NCBI GenBank assembly: GCA_039105265.1
Contig: JAPFFF010000004.1
Location: forward strand, 5,270,001-5,334,000
Length of the DNA: 64,000 bases
Direction of reading: 5' to 3'
Source: Tritrichomonas musculus
Lineage: Eukaryota; Parabasalia; Tritrichomonadida; Tritrichomonadidae
The notes below the pieces were generated by a model. The model was not told the origin of the DNA, ran no database searches, and was given only the letters and a program-made list of their open reading frames with translations. Below, one piece after another: positions 60,401 to 64,000 of the stretch (positions are counted from its first letter, which is position 1; each line of letters begins with the position of its first letter). The position numbers and the translations under genes were made by a program.

Positions 60401-60974
60401 AAAATCATCAGAAAATCCAAAAAAACTGTTGAAGCAAGCAGCGAAAAAATCTTTTATTTTAACTCTAAAAAAGGCAATGAAAATATTTCTTAAAATAGTT
60501 AATAAAATGAGCAAAGATGAATTTCAATTCAAAATTAAAACAAATTTAACTGATGAACTCATCTCTCCATTCAAAAAAAGTGAAAATGATAAAGAAATTC
60601 CAGATAAATATCACGAATCAATCACGAATTTCGTGATTGAAACAAAAGAATAACTTTTTTAAATAATAATTTTAATCATTTATTTTTTTTTTTTTAACTA
60701 ATTTTTAAGTTTTTTATTTTATAAATTAAAAGGTATAATTATTATTTATTCTTTTTGAATTTTATTATTGAAATATTGTTTTTTTGGATAAAAATGATTT
60801 ATCGAACAGACCTTTTCAAAATTGAAATCCGGTATTTCCACTGCTAATAGACATTTTGTAAAAATAAATTAATATTTATTTTGCTAATAATATATACATT
60901 GAATTTGTATATATTTTAAAATTATTTATCATATAATTTTTTTTATGGTTTTTTTCTATCGTCGAAACCCCTAT
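57408..60974 (+). mobile_element. Complete-looking P-like DNA transposon with SANT-domain transposase
   Basis: A 3567-bp element bounded by perfect 18-bp terminal inverted repeats (ATAGGGGTTTCGACGATA; after one unmatched base GAAAA also matches) and by a perfect 8-bp target duplication ATTTTCCC (57400-57407, 60975-60982). It contains a single uninterrupted gene of 1011 codons. The 8-bp duplication, the arrangement of catalytic motifs and the size all fit the P superfamily, known from Drosophila P and THAP9; related elements have been described from Trichomonas, as far as I recall. Perfect ends and an intact frame suggest recent activity. It lies 410 bp past the satellite and upstream of a kinase gene. 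Confidence 0.88.
57618..60653 (+). CDS. P-element-like transposase with N-terminal SANT/Myb domain
   Basis: 1011 residues. Residues 1-48 are a SANT/Myb-like domain (EWTPRENMELLSKVKEHGDK, WTKISSFFPNRSPDGIRKHF), the likely end-binding domain in place of the THAP zinc finger of animal P transposases. Residues 185-250 form a coiled coil (leucine-zipper-like, possibly for dimerisation). The catalytic RNase H-like core carries candidate acidic residues D368 (ANLAGDAASL), D436 or D438 (FISTDGDVSF) and E656 (HDIELFFGLIR), the last in the E..FG.IR context of P transposases. Between them lies DPFHLIKCAR (478-487), matching the DPPHL.K motif at the start of the P insertion domain. The C-terminus (860-1011) is charged and helical. 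No stop or shift is seen. The start is the first ATG after the 5' leader, about 210 bp inside the left end. Confidence 0.82.
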   Translation: MTEWTPRENMELLSKVKEHGDKWTKISSFFPNRSPDGIRKHFAILIKKKFQDLNSNDDLNILFQESVDEKIQKILFKKIKYSEKISQLNPFDEETIFRNIIHVSINYPTFSSDISMFLKYIFDYHILDKKVFLNIASLHECKTLLLFCKTFSILEYDELNQISYIQDDQFFVRGPIFDFNDRNQIMKHARDVKKDNFENTVKDHQIENARLSKLVHSLNDQIAIQNKEIEIYQKRAKCLENIIEQYINNKKIDDKGVFVSNDVLQKYPILASMIQKAMYKTSDEKFYKFCSLIQMMNSKTYNKLKDFLPLISFSTCYEFTLPLKSSLIKMIENLNDIPQLIRQMYKGIIAFNDNNKVDKPIYANLAGDAASLKYSSDSPAFYAIQLLPFIKSIPPNVIHLMKTNNGASPPEVVNRIFEASKILNKMNILIKFISTDGDVSFDKFHRDFFELNVKALLNKPFEQIVEHFKDILGMPISDPFHLIKCARTRLLQHLMLIDPDQFTCINTALFSQAVELWPVFTDKSKYGAMKDMYPLALYSWYSFTKVVSKGRFESAYYILPFLLFIESIRSPLLSQKTRFSFIKYAFILFKKHLDIIHNIESNSVFKQRFSQNAIGVLFSDEIWLIRMLNTCIGLGVAILYHSEFLATQRISTHDIELFFGLIRCLSFQDNTYENAIRIVCESIIIKNYSRDLSSSVTIPKRVNEAGIVLTPEINSQKDLDFDCNLLIEVIYDLMKGNEVDEKKLRTLELMMDSYTQLIIDSNAYKTPHIPNLCRGSLPLHRYNIINYSMSVLPLPWSDSTFQFYMPNKKFSQKIEKKNIFQWCVRLCASIIGIEYKYQRKIKIPFQFDLNNPEDIEKVVDVLTNPLEKSENKEVNELLQYDQKENENKFEWYPITFLDAQKADTKQIDIKAQEILDNLKDLKKFNQILKSSENPKKLLKQAAKKSFILTLKKAMKIFLKIVNKMSKDEFQFKIKTNLTDELISPFKKSENDKEIPDKYHESITNFVIETKE

Positions 60975-60982
60975 ATTTTCCC
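60957..60982 (-). repeat. Right terminal repeat and target duplication of the transposon
   Basis: The complement of the left terminal repeat ends at 60974 (ATCGTCGAAACCCCTAT), followed by ATTTTCCC (60975-60982), identical to the duplication at the left end. Confidence 0.9.
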
Positions 60983-61193
60983 TAATATTTTGTGATATTT
61001 TAATCATTTCTTAAATAATATTCCACATCTTTTTCTTTCATCTAATTTCTTTATATTTTATATTTTCATAGAATTTTAAAAATTATTTTTTAGTTTTATT
61101 CCATACAATAATTCAAAAGCAACGCCTGTTGATAAAAAACCGATTATTACACCAACATCCACAGAACAATCAAAACTTGAGAAGGCACAAACA

Positions 61194-62537
61194 ATGATTA
61201 GGTCATTGAAACAAGATCTAGAAACCAAAACACGAGAATTTGAACAGGTTTCAATTGAAAAAAGAGAACTTCAATCAGAAATTGAAAGGAAAACACGAGA
61301 ATTTGAACAAGTTTCAATTGAAAAAAGAGAACTTCAATCAGAAATTGAAAGGAAAACACGAGAATTTGAACAAGTTTCAATTGAAAAGAAAGAACTTCAA
61401 TCAGAAATTGAAAGGAAAACACGAGAATTTGAACAAGTTTCAATTGAAAAGAAAGAACTTCAATCAGAAGTTGAAAGGAAAACACGAGAATTTGAATCAC
61501 AAATTTCAAAACAAAAAAGAGAACTTCAATCAGAAGTTGAAAGGAAAACACGAGAATTTGAGACACGATTAGAAAAAGCTCAAAAAGAAAAGGAAGAAGT
61601 TGAAAAACGTCTCAAAAAAGAACATGAAAACAAATCAAAAGAAGAATCATCAGCGAATACGCCATCGGGAAAGATCGAAATCATTGATTCAAAAACGATT
61701 GAAGAATATGAAACGGTTGAAGATATCGGGAATGGTTCGAGTGGTCGAGTTGTTAAAGTTGCGAAGAAAACTTTCTATGCGAAGAAAATAATGAACATCA
61801 GAAATGCGACGACCGAAGAATTTCGTCACTTTTTGAATGAATATGAAATCATGAACATGCTGAATCACCCAAATATTCTGAAAGCATTTAAAATGTTCAT
61901 GAGTGATGCGAAAAATCCACCGGCGATCATTCTTGAATATTGTCAACACAATCTTTCATTTGCAGTCATGAACAAGCTTCTTTCAAATCTTGAAGTTGCG
62001 ACCGCGATTTACCAGATTGCTGAAGGAATGAAGTATCTGCACTTCAACAAGATCATTCATCGTGATCTGAAGCCATCTAACATTCTGATTGGTACAGATG
62101 GAACGATCAAGATCAGTGACTTTGGTATCTCGAAATTGATGACGCCAGAACAATTCTCAATGACGATTGGTGTTGGAACGAACAAATTCATGGCGCCAGA
62201 AATCATCGCCGAAGAAGACGATTACGATGAAAAGATTGATGTTTACTCATTCGGTGTTCTTGTCTATTACACGTTGAGCTGTGGCCAATTACCAAAGATC
62301 AAAACACCACAAATCTTGCAAGGAAAGAAGGCTGAGATTCCTTCAACATTCACCGAATTCGCAAAGAATCTGATCAACGACTGCTGGAACTTTGAAGCGA
62401 ATGATCGACCAAGTTTCAATGACATTTGTGAACGAATGATATCAGATGGTTGCAATCTTGTTCAAATCACGAATCAAGAAAAGAAAGAATTCAATATCTT
62501 CGTTCAAAATCATCAAAAACGAATCCCAAAATACTGA
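61194..62537 (+). CDS. Coiled-coil protein kinase
   Basis: 447 residues from the ATG at 61194; the frame is open upstream to about 61070 (IPYNNSKATPVDKKPIITPT), without an ATG, so the gene may be 5'-truncated or start non-canonically. Residues 1-150 are a coiled coil made of near-identical 21-residue units (KTREFEQVSIEKRELQSEIE R). The kinase (about 170-430) is complete: GNGSSGRV loop, YAKK lysine, HRDLKPSN (289-296), DFGISKL (309-315), GTNKFMAPE, DVYSFGVLVYYTL and CWNFEANDRPSF. It ends HQKRIPKY like the RCC1-kinase at 50129-52534, which has the same linker, coiled coil and kinase order, so this is probably a relative that lost its RCC1 part. Codons are GC-richer than in the neighbours. Confidence 0.85.
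   Translation: MIRSLKQDLETKTREFEQVSIEKRELQSEIERKTREFEQVSIEKRELQSEIERKTREFEQVSIEKKELQSEIERKTREFEQVSIEKKELQSEVERKTREFESQISKQKRELQSEVERKTREFETRLEKAQKEKEEVEKRLKKEHENKSKEESSANTPSGKIEIIDSKTIEEYETVEDIGNGSSGRVVKVAKKTFYAKKIMNIRNATTEEFRHFLNEYEIMNMLNHPNILKAFKMFMSDAKNPPAIILEYCQHNLSFAVMNKLLSNLEVATAIYQIAEGMKYLHFNKIIHRDLKPSNILIGTDGTIKISDFGISKLMTPEQFSMTIGVGTNKFMAPEIIAEEDDYDEKIDVYSFGVLVYYTLSCGQLPKIKTPQILQGKKAEIPSTFTEFAKNLINDCWNFEANDRPSFNDICERMISDGCNLVQITNQEKKEFNIFVQNHQKRIPKY
61227..61541 (+). repeat. 63-bp coding minisatellite
   Basis: Four nearly identical 63-bp units and one of 66 bp, then a partial sixth, encoding the KTREFE...ELQSE.ER heptad pattern. Differences between units are mostly Arg/Lys and Ile/Val changes. 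Such arrays can change coiled-coil length by whole units without frameshift. Confidence 0.85.
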
Positions 62538-63325
62538 AAAAACAATCTTTTCCTTCTTAAGTTCTAATTACTAAACAAACAACTACTTCTAATTATTTTA
62601 TCTTTTTTATTGAGATTATTTTTTACAAAATATAAAAGTTATTTTGTATTTTTGCTTTTTTGATTTTTGAATACTTTATCAAATTTCTGAAAAATGTCTA
62701 TTTTTATTCAATTTTTTCAATAAATTATTATCATTGAGCATTTTTTATCAAATTAAAGAAGAAATGCATAAATAATTGGAAAATATTAGAGTTTAATAAA
62801 AATTGAGTTCAGAAATTCATTGAAATGCATCGGAAATGATTCACAATCAAGAAAAAATGATATTCTTTTGCATATTTCATTTTTTTCTACAAATTCTAAT
62901 TGAATTTTTTTGATAAACCTATATGATGCTAATATAATATTATATCAAACATATCGAAATTATATATTTTCGTTTGATTATCCAATGGCTTATTTAGTTA
63001 AAAAACAGAATATTAATTTCATTGACTTAAGTAATAAATATTTCTTACCATATTAAAATAAAGAAAAAGATAATATCAAAATTATTTATAAAGAAAATCA
63101 AATACTGAATTAACAAAAAATTCAGAATAATGAATATAACTTTTTGAAATTATATATCACTTAACAAAAATAATCAATTGAATGTTTGAAAGTACAAAAA
63201 CAATTTTTTTTTCAAAAATTCAATAAAAGAAAATATATAATTTCTTTTGAATTTTTCTGGTATTATGATTAGAAATTTTTTCTTAAAAATCCTTTCATAA
63301 TCAAACAAGAATTTTGAGATTTATC
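62538..63325. other. AT-rich intergenic spacer
   Basis: No feature recognised. Confidence 0.5.
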
Positions 63326-64000
63326 ATGGCCAATAAAGACAACGAAAACATGTTCTCCAGCAAAATGAAGATAATTCGATTTATAATTCATACAATTTCA
63401 TGTTTTTTAATAATATTTGCAATTTTCTTTCCATGGATTCAAATTCGCAATTTTTCATTAAATTTAGTTTACATATTATGTGCAGAGCATATTGATTCTC
63501 ATTCTTTATCTTATTCATATATCATAGGTGATTATCTGCAAAGATTTGAAATTACAACAAGTTATACTTCATCATTAGCATATAATAATGGAATTATTCG
63601 ATGTGATCCTGAACATATGTTTTATTTTAAAAAATTTTGTGATAATCTAAATATCGATGCTGTTCTTAGACCTTACAGATACTATCTAGCCCACAATTCT
63701 ACAGGGGCATGCCAACTCGAGTATTATACTGCAAATGATGGAAAAAATCAACCATTTTCCATTAATTTAAATAGCGGGAAAAATGAACGGTTATCAACAA
63801 AAAATTCACCATTCCGATTATTTTATATTTTTAAATATAATTCAACACATGATATGACAAGACTGTATACAGAAACAACAAACTTTAGAAACTGGAATTA
63901 TCTTACAGATGGAAAATTTGTTAATTACATTGAATCAAATCTAAGCACAACAAAATTTAATCGAGAAACTCTTTTTAAAGAGCCATTTTGGACAACAGGA
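63326..64000 (+). CDS. Membrane-anchored protein, start only
   Basis: The frame is open from the ATG at 63326 to the window end (225 codons). A short basic N-terminus (MANKDNENMFSSKMKIIRF) precedes one long hydrophobic helix (about residues 21-42, SCFLIIFAIFFPWIQI). The following segment (YLQRFEITTSYTSSLAYNNG, RYYLAHNSTGACQLEYYTAN) has potential N-glycosylation sites (NST, NFS) and a few Cys, so it should face the lumen or exterior. The family is not recognised. TCA directly before the ATG (TTATCATGG) could be an initiator-like element. Confidence 0.7.
   Translation, partial: MANKDNENMFSSKMKIIRFIIHTISCFLIIFAIFFPWIQIRNFSLNLVYILCAEHIDSHSLSYSYIIGDYLQRFEITTSYTSSLAYNNGIIRCDPEHMFYFKKFCDNLNIDAVLRPYRYYLAHNSTGACQLEYYTANDGKNQPFSINLNSGKNERLSTKNSPFRLFYIFKYNSTHDMTRLYTETTNFRNWNYLTDGKFVNYIESNLSTTKFNRETLFKEPFWTTG

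Overview
The window looks like a parabasalid protist, most probably Tritrichomonas or a close relative (an inference from gene content, not from a database match). Intergenic DNA is extremely AT-rich. The long frames use the standard code and need no introns. The gene set is typical of trichomonads: a BspA-type leucine-rich-repeat protein, DUF3447/ankyrin proteins with BTB-like N-termini, R2R3 Myb-like repeats, RCC1-kinase and TKL kinases, and many Sel1-repeat proteins, several fused to kinase domains. I saw no tRNA, rRNA or CRISPR array.

Layout. 0-5 kb: kinase relic, BspA gene, Myb-like gene without an ATG, decayed gene. 5.1-6.3 kb: a patch of clearly higher GC with bacterial-looking fragments (TolC-like, ZIP transporter) abutting an Hsp70 relic. 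6.7-10.4 kb (minus): an ankyrin gene whose last five repeats are isolated 30-codon islands separated by 300-560 bp of AT-rich degenerate repeat. 11.2-13.0 kb: a mosaic of Stealth, BspA, bacterial ZIP and Sel1 pieces. 13.3-18.0 kb: small inverted-repeat elements, a frameshifted aldo/keto reductase joined to a kinase tail, and an SDR fragment. 18.3-31.1 kb (minus): kinase-Sel1 gene, four-TM protein, BTB and CH relics, TKL/Sel1 pseudokinase gene and a gene with four tandem kinase domains. 32-35.7 kb: a TA-flanked MITE, a BTB-like gene and relics. 36.1-41.7 kb: a giant BTB/ankyrin/Sel1 protein. 42.3-50 kb (minus): kinase-Sel1 gene, an inserted MITE, and a decayed kinase-Sel1 copy. 50.1-54 kb (minus): RCC1-kinase gene and a Sel1 protein with a prenylation motif. 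54.6-57 kb: a MITE with an 8-bp target duplication, a truncated second copy of the TA-type MITE and a 29-unit, 22-bp satellite. 57.4-61.0 kb: a complete-looking DNA transposon with perfect 18-bp inverted ends, a perfect 8-bp target duplication and an intact 1011-aa transposase that joins a SANT/Myb domain to a P-element-like catalytic core. 61.2-62.5 kb: coiled-coil kinase. 63.3 kb to the end: start of a membrane protein.

The live genes point to signalling and scaffold functions (kinases, Sel1, ankyrin) and surface adhesion (BspA). The rest is a record of heavy gene duplication, fragmentation, transposition and possibly bacterial DNA capture. The most notable items are the SANT/P-like transposon, the interrupted ankyrin gene, the bacterial patches, and several MITE families that carry a TCACTTTT motif resembling the trichomonad initiator element.
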